Positions 16,335-24,811 of a stretch of DNA of 64,000 nt are shown one piece after another (within the stretch, counting starts at the first letter, position 1; the number at the start of each line of letters is the position of its first letter). The stretch is from assembly GCF_002913225.1 (NCBI RefSeq), contig NZ_PPAW01000015.1:124001-188000 (forward strand). Reading direction: 5' to 3'. This stretch comes from Campylobacter concisus (lineage in GTDB: Bacteria > Campylobacterota > Campylobacteria > Campylobacterales > Campylobacteraceae). A program made the translations under genes and the position numbers. Below the pieces are notes generated by a model. That model worked only from the letters and a program-made list of their open reading frames with translations. It had not been told where the DNA came from and made no database searches.

Positions 16335-17410
16335 TTTAGCTCTGTTGATACGTAGTCGTAGCTAAATTCTTTTGGCGAATAATAATTTTGCGTGTTGCCA
16401 TCAACCTCAGCGTATGGATAGCCAAAGTTGTTTAGCGGAGTTTGCTCTGGAGTTGGCTTTAAGATAAAGTCGCGGCCGTAGTTAAAGCCTATCCAGCACA
16501 TCTCCCAGTTGCCAAAGCAATAATCCCTAATAGCTACGATCTTAGCGTCGTCGTTTGTTAATTTCTCGCCCAGTCTTACCTTTGTGACATCAGCTGGATC
16601 AACCGGTATCCAACCATAGCCTTTTAGGTAAAACTCAGCCCTGCAGTGCTGTCCGCCTGAAATTTTAGCCACGCCGTCTTTTGCGCTACCCATTTGGTCT
16701 GAAAATCTAGACTGACCAACTCTAATGCCAAAAATTTCTCTTGCTGGGATGCCAACTGATCTGCAAAGTCCCACAAAAACTGAGTTTATGTCGGTGCATT
16801 TGCCAACTAGCTTGCCACTTTCAAGTATGGCTTTAACATCGCCAGTACCACATCCAAGGACGCTGTTATCACGCTGCATAGTGTTTGCAACCCACGTATA
16901 TATCGCTTTTGCACGCTCCAAATCACCTTTAGTATTGCCAATAATCTCAAGCGCTTTTGCTCTTACGACGCCATCTGTTGGGATGTGTGAAGTTGGTTTT
17001 AAAAACTCCAAAATCGCAGGATCAAGCTTCTCGTTTGGATCATAATTTACCTTGCTAAAGTCGGTATTGCGCTCTGTTGTTTGGATCTTAAACTGGATAT
17101 TTAAAATAGGTCTTTGCTCATTTTCTTCAAATTCGCCATACATTGTTGGTATTAGCGTGTCTGAGATATAGACGTTTTTAGCGGTTGTGTTTATGACGTA
17201 GTCTTGAGTTAGTTGCTGATAAGTGGTGCTTAGTGGGAGTGGCAGCCAAATTCTCGAGCTTTTGCCCTTTTCAAGAAGCAGATGTTTGAAATTTACGTCA
17301 AAATTTCTAACTACTGGGTTTGCTGGCTCGTCGCTAGCTAGAGTGACACTTGGAAGCAGACTTGCTGCACCTAAAAAACTACTGAATTTAAAAAAATCTC
17401 TTCTTTGCAT
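16331..17410 (-). CDS. Tat-exported transglutaminase-like protein
   Basis: The 359-residue protein begins with a twin-arginine signal (MQRRDFFKFSSFLGAASLL, cleavage near TLA-S). The second half is a transglutaminase/papain-like domain: the cysteine block LVGKCTDINSVFVGLCRSVG (about residues 196-215), the histidine block GGQHCRAEFYLKGYGW and VDPADV supply the Cys-His-Asp triad. Such bacterial proteins may be proteases or cell-wall amidases; the substrate is unknown. The Tat signal suggests folding before export. It leads an operon with the MerT-like and MerP-like genes, overlapping by 4 bases, so a link to metal handling is possible but unproven. Confidence 0.82.
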   Translation of the reverse strand: MQRRDFFKFSSFLGAASLLPSVTLASDEPANPVVRNFDVNFKHLLLEKGKSSRIWLPLPLSTTYQQLTQDYVINTTAKNVYISDTLIPTMYGEFEENEQRPILNIQFKIQTTERNTDFSKVNYDPNEKLDPAILEFLKPTSHIPTDGVVRAKALEIIGNTKGDLERAKAIYTWVANTMQRDNSVLGCGTGDVKAILESGKLVGKCTDINSVFVGLCRSVGIPAREIFGIRVGQSRFSDQMGSAKDGVAKISGGQHCRAEFYLKGYGWIPVDPADVTKVRLGEKLTNDDAKIVAIRDYCFGNWEMCWIGFNYGRDFILKPTPEQTPLNNFGYPYAEVDGNTQNYYSPKEFSYDYVSTELK

Positions 17411-17501
17411 AAAATGCCTTTTGCTTAATCTTAGCCAAACTTGGCTCTAAAACTGCCTGCTATTCTAGCATAAAATTTTTATTTATGATAAAATCCGCCA
17501 C

Positions 17502-17669
17502 ATGAAAAAGATTATATTTTTAGGCTTTATAGCGCTATTTTGCAACGGTTGTCTTTATATGAATGAGCGTGGAGTTTCGACTCAATATTATAATGATTGT
17601 AAAGAGTATTATGACGCGACTGGCACCTACCAAAAAGAGTGTCCGCATAACATCGTAGACTGGAAATAG
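17502..17669 (+). CDS. Small predicted lipoprotein
   Basis: A 55-residue ORF begins with MKKIIFLGFIALFCNGCLYM, a lipoprotein signal with lipobox FCNGC (lipidated cysteine at 17). The mature part is only 39 residues and contains two further cysteines (NDCKEYY and QKECPHN). The ORF ends one base before the cmoB start. A small lipoprotein beside cmoB and the hot-dog gene recalls Cj0978c of C. jejuni, though I recall that gene on the opposite strand. Function unknown. Confidence 0.75.
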   Translation: MKKIIFLGFIALFCNGCLYMNERGVSTQYYNDCKEYYDATGTYQKECPHNIVDWK

Positions 17670-17670
17670 C

Positions 17671-18540
17671 GTGGATCTTAGCAAATTTAACGAGCAGCAA
17701 AAGCAAATTTTAAATAAAATAGAAAATTTATCAAATTTTGATTGCGAATTTAGCCTCTCTGATAGTGTAAATGTCAAATTTAAAGAGCTGAGCGCTGCAA
17801 GCAAAGATGAAATTTACAACCTCGCCCTTAGCCTAAAACCTTGGCGAAAAGGGCCATTTTTACTTGATGATATATATATAGATAGCGAGTGGCAAAGTTT
17901 TATTAAATTTAATATCCTAACGCCACATCTAAATTTAGCTAACAAAAGTGTGGCTGACGTGGGTTGCAACAATGGATATTATATGTTTAAGATGCTTGGG
18001 TACGGCCCAAAAAGCATAACTGGCTTTGACCCTAGCGTGCATACATATTTACAGTTTAAGTTTTTAAATAAATTTATCCGCTCAAATATCAACTATGAGC
18101 TTCTTGGGGTAGAGAGCTTGCCAGAATACGCAGCGAAATTTGACACTATTTTTTGCCTTGGTGTCATCTACCATAGAAGCGATCCTATAAAGATGCTAAA
18201 AGAGCTAAAAGGCACGCTAAATCCTGGCGGCGAGCTATTTTTAGATACGATGTATATAGATATGGATGGCGACTTTGCACTTAGTCCAAAAGATAGGTAC
18301 TCAAAAATTCCAAATATCTACTTTGTGCCAACGCTTAGTACGCTTCAAAACTGGTGCGAGAGGGCGAAATTTAAGGACTTTACCCTGCTTGATACAAAGG
18401 CGACTGACCTAAACGAACAGCGAAAAACGCAGTGGATAGATGGAGAGAGTCTTTCAAATTTCTTAGACCCAGACGATAATACAAAGACCATCGAGGGCTA
18501 TCCAGCACCAAAAAGAGCCTATGTAAGAGTTAAAATTTAA
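17671..18540 (+). CDS. cmoB: tRNA U34 carboxymethyltransferase CmoB
   Basis: This 289-residue SAM-fold enzyme uses carboxy-SAM, made by CmoA, to turn 5-hydroxyuridine into 5-carboxymethoxyuridine at tRNA position 34. The nucleotide-binding motif is VADVGCNNGYYMFKML (about 93-108), followed by ITGFDPSVHTYLQFKFLN and the family block GVIYHRSDPIKMLKELK. It is shorter than the E. coli enzyme at the N-terminus. The start is GTG, one base after the lipoprotein stop, so translation is probably coupled. CmoA is encoded at 45366 in the same window. Confidence 0.88.
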   Translation: MDLSKFNEQQKQILNKIENLSNFDCEFSLSDSVNVKFKELSAASKDEIYNLALSLKPWRKGPFLLDDIYIDSEWQSFIKFNILTPHLNLANKSVADVGCNNGYYMFKMLGYGPKSITGFDPSVHTYLQFKFLNKFIRSNINYELLGVESLPEYAAKFDTIFCLGVIYHRSDPIKMLKELKGTLNPGGELFLDTMYIDMDGDFALSPKDRYSKIPNIYFVPTLSTLQNWCERAKFKDFTLLDTKATDLNEQRKTQWIDGESLSNFLDPDDNTKTIEGYPAPKRAYVRVKI

Positions 18541-18548
18541 GGATAAAT

Positions 18549-19082
18549 ATGGCAGATGAAAATATTTTTGAAGCAAAAGATGAATCACAAATAATCCTCC
18601 CAGAGGACGAAAACCCGCTAAGAAACGAGATAAAAACAGCTCCTTTAACAAAGCTAAATTTTAGTGGAACGGCATTTTTACTTGAGAAAAATCACGCAAA
18701 AACTAGATTTTTTACCACGGCTGACATGGTAAGTGACGCTGAGGGGCTCATACATAGCGGTTTTGTCTTTATGGGGGCTAACTACGCAGCACTTTTAGCT
18801 ATAAATGAAGAATTTTGTGTTAGCATCGGTGCTAGGATAAATTTCTTTGGACCGCTCAAACTTGGCGATGTGGTCGAATTTGACGCACAAGCAAGGTTTG
18901 AAGAGAGCAGAAAAAGAGAGGTAAAAGTGATAGGCTACGTAAAAGAGATCAAGGTCTTTGAAGGTGTCTTTCAGCTGGTCACGCTCGAAGAGCATATCTT
19001 TGTCACTCAGCAAAAAAATATCCAAAAAGAAGCCGCCATAAGACAAAAGAAAGAGCGCGAAGAGGCGCAGGCCAACAGATAA
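18549..19082 (+). CDS. Hot-dog fold protein, Cj0977 homologue
   Basis: The 177-residue protein has one hot-dog domain (about 35-150), with the long central helix region SGFVFMGANYAALLAIN and the strand run FFGPLKLGDVVEFDAQARFE. The order cmoB then this gene is as in C. jejuni Cj0976-Cj0977, where Cj0977 is co-expressed with flagella and needed for full invasion and virulence. The family resembles acyl-CoA thioesterases but no substrate is known. The extra N-terminal 35 residues are acidic and the C-terminal tail is charged. It begins 8 bases after cmoB with an AAGGAT site. Confidence 0.82.
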   Translation: MADENIFEAKDESQIILPEDENPLRNEIKTAPLTKLNFSGTAFLLEKNHAKTRFFTTADMVSDAEGLIHSGFVFMGANYAALLAINEEFCVSIGARINFFGPLKLGDVVEFDAQARFEESRKREVKVIGYVKEIKVFEGVFQLVTLEEHIFVTQQKNIQKEAAIRQKKEREEAQANR

Positions 19083-19126
19083 GGCGAACGTGATATAATA
19101 GCAGTTAAAATCAAAAAAGGAATGAT

Positions 19127-19366
19127 ATGCCAAAATTAGACGAAGCAAAAGAGAGATTAGGATTGTTAAAGTTTTGGCTAGGTATTTTTGTTGCAACTTT
19201 TATAGCTATTGGCGGATGGTGTGCTACTAATTATAAAATTTTCCAAGATACAATTCCTCTTTTTATTTTGGCTGCATTCGCTGAGATAATTTTATTATCA
19301 CTTATAAAATATACGAATAGTAAAATTAAATTGATATTGAAAGAAATTAGAGATTTAAAGAAATAG
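19127..19366 (+). CDS. Small two-helix membrane protein, unknown
   Basis: This is a 79-residue ORF with two membrane helices (about 14-34 and 41-59), a charged N-terminus and a basic C-terminal helix (SKIKLILKEIRDLKK). A GGAATG site precedes the start. I do not recognise the family. It is followed after 8 bases by a still smaller membrane peptide ORF, and the two look co-transcribed. Codon use is more AT-rich than in its neighbours. Confidence 0.6.
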   Translation: MPKLDEAKERLGLLKFWLGIFVATFIAIGGWCATNYKIFQDTIPLFILAAFAEIILLSLIKYTNSKIKLILKEIRDLKK

Positions 19367-19374
19367 GAGTTTTT

Positions 19375-19467
19375 ATGTTAGGTTATATTCTTGTTGCAAT
19401 ATTCGTTTTTGGTCTTATTTTTATAGGTTACTCCGCGTTAAATTCTATAAATATAAATGAAAACTAA
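19375..19467 (+). CDS. Tiny membrane peptide, unknown
   Basis: A 30-codon ORF with an AGGAG site 5 bases before its ATG encodes one strongly hydrophobic helix (MLGYILVAIFVFGLIFIGYS) and a short polar tail (NSININEN). It sits 8 bases after the 79-residue membrane protein gene. The good ribosome site and hydrophobic composition argue that it is translated; function unknown. Confidence 0.5.
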   Translation: MLGYILVAIFVFGLIFIGYSALNSININEN

Positions 19468-19656
19468 AAGCTCAAGTAATTTTACTATTCAAAAAATACA
19501 TAAATTTTTAATTTTTTAAAGATAAATCTTATCTCATTATCTTACTTTGGTAAATGATCGGTAACAATTTTTTTAAATTTTAGTGAAATTTAAGCTATAA
19601 AATTAATTTTCTATGATAATATCCTGTCAAAACATTTTTATCAAAAGGAGATTTAG

Positions 19657-20976
19657 ATGAAACTTACAAAAGTTAGCTTAGCTGCTTTGGTTGCTTTAGG
19701 TGCATTTTCAAGTGTTGCAAGTGCAACTCCACTTGAAGAAGCTATAAAAAACGTAGATCTTTCAGGATTTGCAAGATATCGTTATACAAATGATAGTACT
19801 AAAAATTCAAAGGTCAATAATACTGTAAAAGGTAGCAACGCTGGCCATGTGTTTAGAATGCAAACAGCATTTAAAGCTGCAATAGATGATAACTTCTTTG
19901 GTGTTTTAAATTTAAGATATGAAGCGACAGATGGCTCAGGAGATAATGCAGGAGCTGGCACAGACAAAACAAATACAACTGGAACATTTGGCGTTTATGA
20001 GATGTATTTAGGTTATAAAGCTGGCAATACTACCGTTACAGCTGGTAAACAAAAATTAGGCACATTTTATGATGCCAAAGATGTGGCAGGCACAGGTATA
20101 AAAGTAATAAATACCGATGTCCCAGGTCTTACTCTAGCAGCAGCAGCATTTGATGCAATAGACAATGCTGCAGAGATAGACATTGATCCTGCAACTGGAC
20201 TAGCAAAAAAAGATGCGTTTGGCAATACTAAATATAAAAACGTTAGTCCAGACATTAATGGTCCATTACTAAAAATGCTTGGAACTGGTTTGAGTGATAT
20301 CGCTGGTAATATTTATTACTTAGGTGCAATTGGTAGCTATGATCCAGTAGCGTTTAAAGTTGCTATTGCAAATGTTCAAGAGGCTGCTACACTTTATGGT
20401 GCTGAAGCTGGTGTTAGCTTTAATGCTACTGATGATGTAAACCTAAACTTAAAAGGTCAATTTGTTCATAATGACTCAGATCACAAATATATAGCTGATG
20501 CAAATTTCTGGGCGGTTCAAGCTGGTCTAAAAGCATTTGGTGCTAAATTTAACGCTGGTTATTTGGACTTTGATGCTAAAAACAAAAATAGTGATGCAAA
20601 AAATAAAGACAAAGTTTCATTTGTAACACTTGATGGAAACGGCGATCTAATCAATCCAGCAAAAATCCTAAATGGTGTGATGGCTGGTGGAGCACAATAC
20701 TACAACAATATTAAAGGCAACAACGACTACTGGTTTGTTAATGCTGGATATGATATAGATAAATTTGGCTTTGGTGCTGGATATACTCAAGGTAAAGGTA
20801 CAAGCTATGCGCTTGGCAAAGAGAGAGCAAAAAGAAACGAATGGTCTCTTGATGCTAGCTATAAATACAGCAAAAAACTCACATTCCTTTCTTGGTATGC
20901 AGCTGCTAAAGACAAAAAAGACGGCGAAAGCTACAAACAAGATCGTATCAGATTTGAAGCAAAATATAGCTTCTAA
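19657..20976 (+). CDS. porA: Campylobacter major outer-membrane protein (MOMP) porin
   Basis: The 439-residue protein has a signal peptide (cleavage after SVASA), an N-terminal VDLSGFARYRYTND block typical of Campylobacter MOMP, a repeated pattern of amphipathic strands, and the C-terminal aromatic strand ending in KYSF. It is the general trimeric diffusion porin and the most abundant surface protein of the genus. The gene starts after an AAAAGGAGA site, has a long AT-rich leader and ends with a strong hairpin. Surface loops, for example about residues 165-195, are the likely variable parts. It is a single-gene unit. Confidence 0.93.
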   Translation: MKLTKVSLAALVALGAFSSVASATPLEEAIKNVDLSGFARYRYTNDSTKNSKVNNTVKGSNAGHVFRMQTAFKAAIDDNFFGVLNLRYEATDGSGDNAGAGTDKTNTTGTFGVYEMYLGYKAGNTTVTAGKQKLGTFYDAKDVAGTGIKVINTDVPGLTLAAAAFDAIDNAAEIDIDPATGLAKKDAFGNTKYKNVSPDINGPLLKMLGTGLSDIAGNIYYLGAIGSYDPVAFKVAIANVQEAATLYGAEAGVSFNATDDVNLNLKGQFVHNDSDHKYIADANFWAVQAGLKAFGAKFNAGYLDFDAKNKNSDAKNKDKVSFVTLDGNGDLINPAKILNGVMAGGAQYYNNIKGNNDYWFVNAGYDIDKFGFGAGYTQGKGTSYALGKERAKRNEWSLDASYKYSKKLTFLSWYAAAKDKKDGESYKQDRIRFEAKYSF

Positions 20977-20984
20977 AAACATTT

Positions 20985-21008
20985 ATCCGAGCGAGCTTTC
21001 GCTCGGAT
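20985..21008 (+). terminator. Terminator after the MOMP gene
   Basis: A 10-bp perfect stem ATCCGAGCGA / TCGCTCGGAT with a four-base loop begins 8 bases after the stop. Its GC content is unusually high for this genome, fitting a strong stop for a highly expressed gene; the following T-run is weak. Confidence 0.75.
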
Positions 21009-21090
21009 CTTCTAGACTTCTCAATACTTAATCAAAATCAGCAAATATAACCAATAAAATTTATATAATGCCAAACAAAAAAGGCAAAAA

Positions 21091-21522
21091 ATGTATCTTT
21101 TTTATCTCATTACGCATTTAGTTTGTGCCATTATCTTTATAGGATATGTATTTTTTGATGTTTGCATATATCCATTTGCCAAAAAAACGATAAACCCACA
21201 AACTCTTGAAGCTGTCAAAAAAGCCTACACAAAAGGCAGTGCAAAGGTTTTTGGCACGGCATTTTTGCTACTTTTGATAAGCGGGGCATATATGGCAAAG
21301 GACTATCTTGGAGGTGATCATGGTTGGTGGCAGAGCAACTTTCAAAAGCTTTTGCTAGCAAAGATCGCAGTTTTGCTTCTAATGTGCCTTATCACTTTCA
21401 TCTCTGTTTTTAATGTCACTATCTTAAAAAAGCCAGATCCATTTGGTAAATTTTCACATCTCATAGCTCTTGTGCTTTGTCTGATAATGGTCATTCTGGC
21501 AAAACTTATGTGGTGGCTTTAG
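21091..21522 (+). CDS. Four-helix integral membrane protein, CopD-like
   Basis: The 143-residue protein has four membrane helices (about 5-25, 50-68, 85-108 and 122-142). An N-terminal histidine in the first helix (LITHLVCAIIFIGYVFF) and the overall layout resemble the small CopD/DUF-type copper-resistance membrane proteins, but no decisive motif is present. It stands alone, convergent with ppk2. Treat the CopD resemblance as weak. Confidence 0.6.
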   Translation: MYLFYLITHLVCAIIFIGYVFFDVCIYPFAKKTINPQTLEAVKKAYTKGSAKVFGTAFLLLLISGAYMAKDYLGGDHGWWQSNFQKLLLAKIAVLLLMCLITFISVFNVTILKKPDPFGKFSHLIALVLCLIMVILAKLMWWL

Positions 21523-21576
21523 CAAAACTTGACCGTAAATTTAAAGCACAAAATTTACAGCCAAGCCTAAATAAAT

Positions 21577-22386
21577 TTAGTCAATGCTCTTTAACTTATC
21601 TTTATTTAACCCCTCTTCTATGCGCTTGATCTCTTCGCTTCCATCTCTTACGACACTTTTGTCGTATTTTAGATACTCATCTATCTTTTTTGGATACTCG
21701 ACATGAGTTAGGATAAATTTAAAGACATTTAGCCTTGCCTCTTTTTTATTGTCGCTTGAGACGATCACCCACGGCGAGATGCTGTTGTGAGAGGCAAGTA
21801 GCATCGAGTATTTGGCGATGGAGTACTGATCCCAAAGCTCTTGCGCTTTTTGATCTACTGGAGAGATCTTAAACTGCTTTAGCGGGTCGTTTAGACGCTC
21901 TTTAAAGCGCTTTTTTTGCTCCTCTTTTGTGATCGAGAGGTAAATTTTAAAAAAAATGATGCCTGAGTTTATGATCATCTCTTCAAATTTTGGCACTTCA
22001 CGCAAAAATTCTTTATGCTCAGCCTGCGTGCAAAAGCCCATCACTGGCTCAACCCCAGCCCTGTTGTACCAGCTCCTATCAAAGATCACTATCTCGCCAG
22101 CGCTTGGCAGATGTGTTACATATCTTTGAAAGTACCACTGCGTCTTCTCGACGTCGCTTGGTTTTGTAAGCGCTACGATACGGCAACCACGTGGATTTAA
22201 ATGTTCTGTTAGGCGCTTTATCGTGCCGCCTTTGCCAGCCGCGTCTCGACCCTCCATTAGCATGAGCACCCTAAGCCCCTTGTCTTTGACATGATTTTGG
22301 AATTTTAAAAGTTCTATCTGAAGCAGCCTTAGCTCTTCTTCATAGCCAAGTTTATCGCTCTTTTGGTGCTTTTTATCTTTTGACAT
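21577..22386 (-). CDS. ppk2: Polyphosphate kinase 2 family protein
   Basis: The protein (about 269 residues) belongs to the class I PPK2 family that transfers phosphate between polyphosphate and nucleoside diphosphates. Motifs seen are Walker A in MEGRDAAGKGGTIKRL, the lid region NPRGCRIVAL, FDRSWYNRAGVEPVMGF (Walker B-like) and the helix FEEMIINSGIIFFKIYLSI. I place the start at the second of two adjacent ATG codons (22386), five bases after GGAG; a GTG eight codons upstream would include the ribosome site. It is a single-gene unit. Confidence 0.92.
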   Translation of the reverse strand: MSKDKKHQKSDKLGYEEELRLLQIELLKFQNHVKDKGLRVLMLMEGRDAAGKGGTIKRLTEHLNPRGCRIVALTKPSDVEKTQWYFQRYVTHLPSAGEIVIFDRSWYNRAGVEPVMGFCTQAEHKEFLREVPKFEEMIINSGIIFFKIYLSITKEEQKKRFKERLNDPLKQFKISPVDQKAQELWDQYSIAKYSMLLASHNSISPWVIVSSDNKKEARLNVFKFILTHVEYPKKIDEYLKYDKSVVRDGSEEIKRIEEGLNKDKLKSID

Positions 22387-22493
22387 CATCGCTCCTTTTA
22401 AAAATTTCACGCTTTTTCACGATTTTACTATAAAATAGAATAAATTTAAGAATTTAGACTAAAATCATCTCTTTTAATTTAGCAAGGATTAGC

Positions 22494-24221
22494 ATGTTTT
22501 TTAAATTTATTTTTTCTCTTATTTTGTTTGCAAGCTCACTTTTTGCCGAGGTTTTAGATGTTAGCAAGGCATTTGTTTTAAGCCCAAGTATCGACGAACA
22601 AGGCGTTGAGATCAAGTTTAAATTTGGTGAAAATATCTATCTTTATAAAGATAGCTTTGAGGTTAAGCTTGGCGAAGAGAAGATAAATTCTTTGCTAAAT
22701 ATGCCAAAGAGTGAAAACGCTGGCGAATACGAAATTTACCCAAAAGATTTTTCACTGTTTATCCCGCTAAATTTAGTAAAAGAGCATCTTAAAAACGGCA
22801 ACGCTAGGCTAAATTTAAGCTATCAAGGTTGCGCTAAAAATGGCATTTGTTACCGCCCACAAACTAAAATTTATGACATCTTTGAGAAATTTGGCAAATT
22901 TAGCATCATAGCCTTTGAAAAAGAGCAAAAAGATGAAATCAATCCTGAATTTACCGAGCTTTCAGAAGATCAAAGCATCGCCGATGAGCTAAGCAACAAA
23001 AACTTTTTTATCTCGCTTGCGACATTTTTTGGCTACGGCCTCCTACTCTCGCTCACACCTTGCGTATTCCCGATGATACCGATCTTATCAAGCATCATCG
23101 TCTCAAAGGGCGGCAGTCTAAATGCTAAAAAAGGCTTTTTGCTTTCGCTAGTTTATGTAGTTGCGATGAGCCTTGCTTACGCGCTTGCTGGCGTTGGAGC
23201 AAGTCTACTTGGCTTTGGCATCGCAGGGGCTTTGCAAAACATCTACGTGCTCGGCGCATTTGCGACCATTTTTGTCATCTTAAGTTTTAGTATGTTTGGC
23301 TTTTACGACATCAAGCTGCCCTCTAAATTTGAAAACTTGATCAGCAAAAAGTCACAAAACAGCTCAGGTCTCATCGGCGTTTTCATCATGGGCTTTGCCT
23401 CAGCGCTCATCGTCTCGCCTTGCGTGGCAGCACCACTAGCAGGCGCACTTCTTTACATAGCGCAAAGCGGCGACGCACTTTATGGGGGCATCATGCTCTT
23501 TGTCATGGGGCTTGGCATGGGCGCACCGCTTCTTGTGATAGGGCTAAGCTCTGGCAAGCTCCTACCAAGACCTGGCGGTTGGATGGATGAAGTTAAAAAA
23601 CTCTTTGGATTTTTGATGCTCATCATGGCCGTTTGGATCCTTGCACGCGTGCTTGGAGCGTTTTTTGAGCTACTTGGTTATGGCGTCATAGGCGTCTTTG
23701 CAGCCATTTATCTTGGGGCGTTTGAGGCAGCAAATAACGGCTGGGCTAAATTTAAAAAAGCACTTTGCATGCTAGCTTTTATCTACTCTTTCATGCTAAT
23801 AATTGGCGCATTTTTAGGCTCAAAAGACGCATTTTCGCCGCTTTCTGGGCTAAATTTAGCCAAAAACGAGAGCGAGCTAAATTTCAAACAAGCTAAAAAT
23901 TTAAACGAGCTAAATGAGATGATAAAAAGCTCAAACAAGCCAGTGCTGGTGGATTTTTACGCCGAGTGGTGCGCGAGCTGCAAAGAGATAGAGCATATCA
24001 CTTTTAAGGACGCTGGCGTGAAAAATGCTTTGGCAAATTTTACGCTTATTCGCATCGACGTGACAAGTGGCGGGGTGCAAAATGATGAGATGTTAAGAAA
24101 TTTTGAGCTCATCGATCCGCCTGCACTTCTACTTTTTAAAAACGGTGAAGAGCAAAAATCACTTAGAACGATCGGCTTTATAAATGCTAAAAATTTCATA
24201 GCAAAGATTGAGAAAATTTAG
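22494..24221 (+). CDS. dsbD: Thiol:disulphide interchange protein DsbD
   Basis: The 575-residue protein carries electrons from cytoplasmic thioredoxin to periplasmic oxidoreductases. It has a signal peptide (MFFKFIFSLILFASSLFAE), an N-terminal immunoglobulin-like DsbD-alpha domain with the cysteine pair in GCAKNGICYRP (about 113-119), a membrane core with eight helices and the two conserved cysteines in LTPCVFPMIPI and VSPCVAAPL, and a C-terminal thioredoxin domain with WCASCKEIE. The length is normal. It forms its own unit; a pepD relic and the suspected inversion end lie just downstream. Confidence 0.94.
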   Translation: MFFKFIFSLILFASSLFAEVLDVSKAFVLSPSIDEQGVEIKFKFGENIYLYKDSFEVKLGEEKINSLLNMPKSENAGEYEIYPKDFSLFIPLNLVKEHLKNGNARLNLSYQGCAKNGICYRPQTKIYDIFEKFGKFSIIAFEKEQKDEINPEFTELSEDQSIADELSNKNFFISLATFFGYGLLLSLTPCVFPMIPILSSIIVSKGGSLNAKKGFLLSLVYVVAMSLAYALAGVGASLLGFGIAGALQNIYVLGAFATIFVILSFSMFGFYDIKLPSKFENLISKKSQNSSGLIGVFIMGFASALIVSPCVAAPLAGALLYIAQSGDALYGGIMLFVMGLGMGAPLLVIGLSSGKLLPRPGGWMDEVKKLFGFLMLIMAVWILARVLGAFFELLGYGVIGVFAAIYLGAFEAANNGWAKFKKALCMLAFIYSFMLIIGAFLGSKDAFSPLSGLNLAKNESELNFKQAKNLNELNEMIKSSNKPVLVDFYAEWCASCKEIEHITFKDAGVKNALANFTLIRIDVTSGGVQNDEMLRNFELIDPPALLLFKNGEEQKSLRTIGFINAKNFIAKIEKI

Positions 24222-24387
24222 ACTTTAGTGGCAAATTTAGCTGTGATTTGTAAATTTATCAGCCAAATTTCTCTAGGCTTTGCAGACCTTGTAGCTAACT
24301 AAAAATGTAGCAAATAAGTAAATTTATATCGTGCGGCAGCGTGAGTAAAATCGCAAAAGCAAAACTTGCAAATTATCTTAAATTTAT
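24222..24387. other. Non-coding flank of the pepD relic
   Basis: AT-rich sequence between dsbD and the pepD relic. It holds no ORF with a ribosome site. A short stretch near 24289-24306 resembles part of the 59-codon gene at 24812, but the match is too short to call. Confidence 0.45.
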
Positions 24388-24397
24388 TAAATTTTAA
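24388..24397. repeat. Left end of suspected inversion (10-bp inverted match)
   Basis: TAAATTTTAA here is the exact reverse complement of TTAAAATTTA at 35359-35368. Both lie exactly where the pepD homology is broken. Inverting the intervening DNA would rebuild an uninterrupted pepD 3' end. Confidence 0.75.
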
Positions 24398-24560
24398 GTT
24401 CATCTAAGATATCGCTTGCAAATTTATCATTTATAGGCTTCCAAGCTGGGTTTCTATCTTTTGAAATAACATGAAAGCCAACCGCCTTTGCAAGCTCTGA
24501 AATTTCAAACTCCATTCTATTTAGTCCATCTTTACTCATTGACCTTGCAAAAAACTCCCC
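24398..24560 (-). pseudogene. pepD relic, fragment A (inner part)
   Basis: On the minus strand this matches pepD residues 309-363, from FFARSMSKDG to DILDELKI, with only three amino-acid changes and about 89 percent base identity by eye. It has no start codon of its own and ends abruptly at the sequence TAAATTTTAA (24388-24397). The rest of the same relic, residues 362-429 plus the terminator, lies 11 kb away at 35359-35567 on the plus strand. The upstream edge, near the codons GEFF, also breaks abruptly into unrelated sequence. Confidence 0.9.
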
Positions 24561-24811
24561 AAGTTTATAGATAATAAATGTAAAAAGAATACGCAATAAA
24601 GAAGCGGATAAAATAGGATAGTGACATTGAATTTGATAAATTTGCGTTTGGCTACTAAAGCCACCATTTATAGATATTTTGGTGGCTAAGATAGATGCTC
24701 GTTAAGATAAGCGGAGCAAAACCCTATATAAATAGGTAGGATGAAATTTGTTTTGATAAAAGCCTAAATTTATAGCCCTTATCAAAACGCTTAAATTTAA
24801 AGCCAAAATGG
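24561..24811. other. Non-coding region with two inverted repeats
   Basis: No gene is seen. Two hairpins are present: AGCCACCA / TGGTGGCT at 24659-24687 with a 13-base loop, and GTTTTGATAA / TTATCAAAAC at 24750-24788 with a 19-base loop. Both lie downstream of the minus-strand regulator cassette and could end its transcript, although no strong T-run follows. Confidence 0.5.

Noticed and set aside
24280-24312. A relic of the 59-codon gene upstream of the pepD fragment
   Set aside because: About 18 bases resemble part of the gene at 24812, but the likeness does not extend and may be chance in AT-rich sequence.
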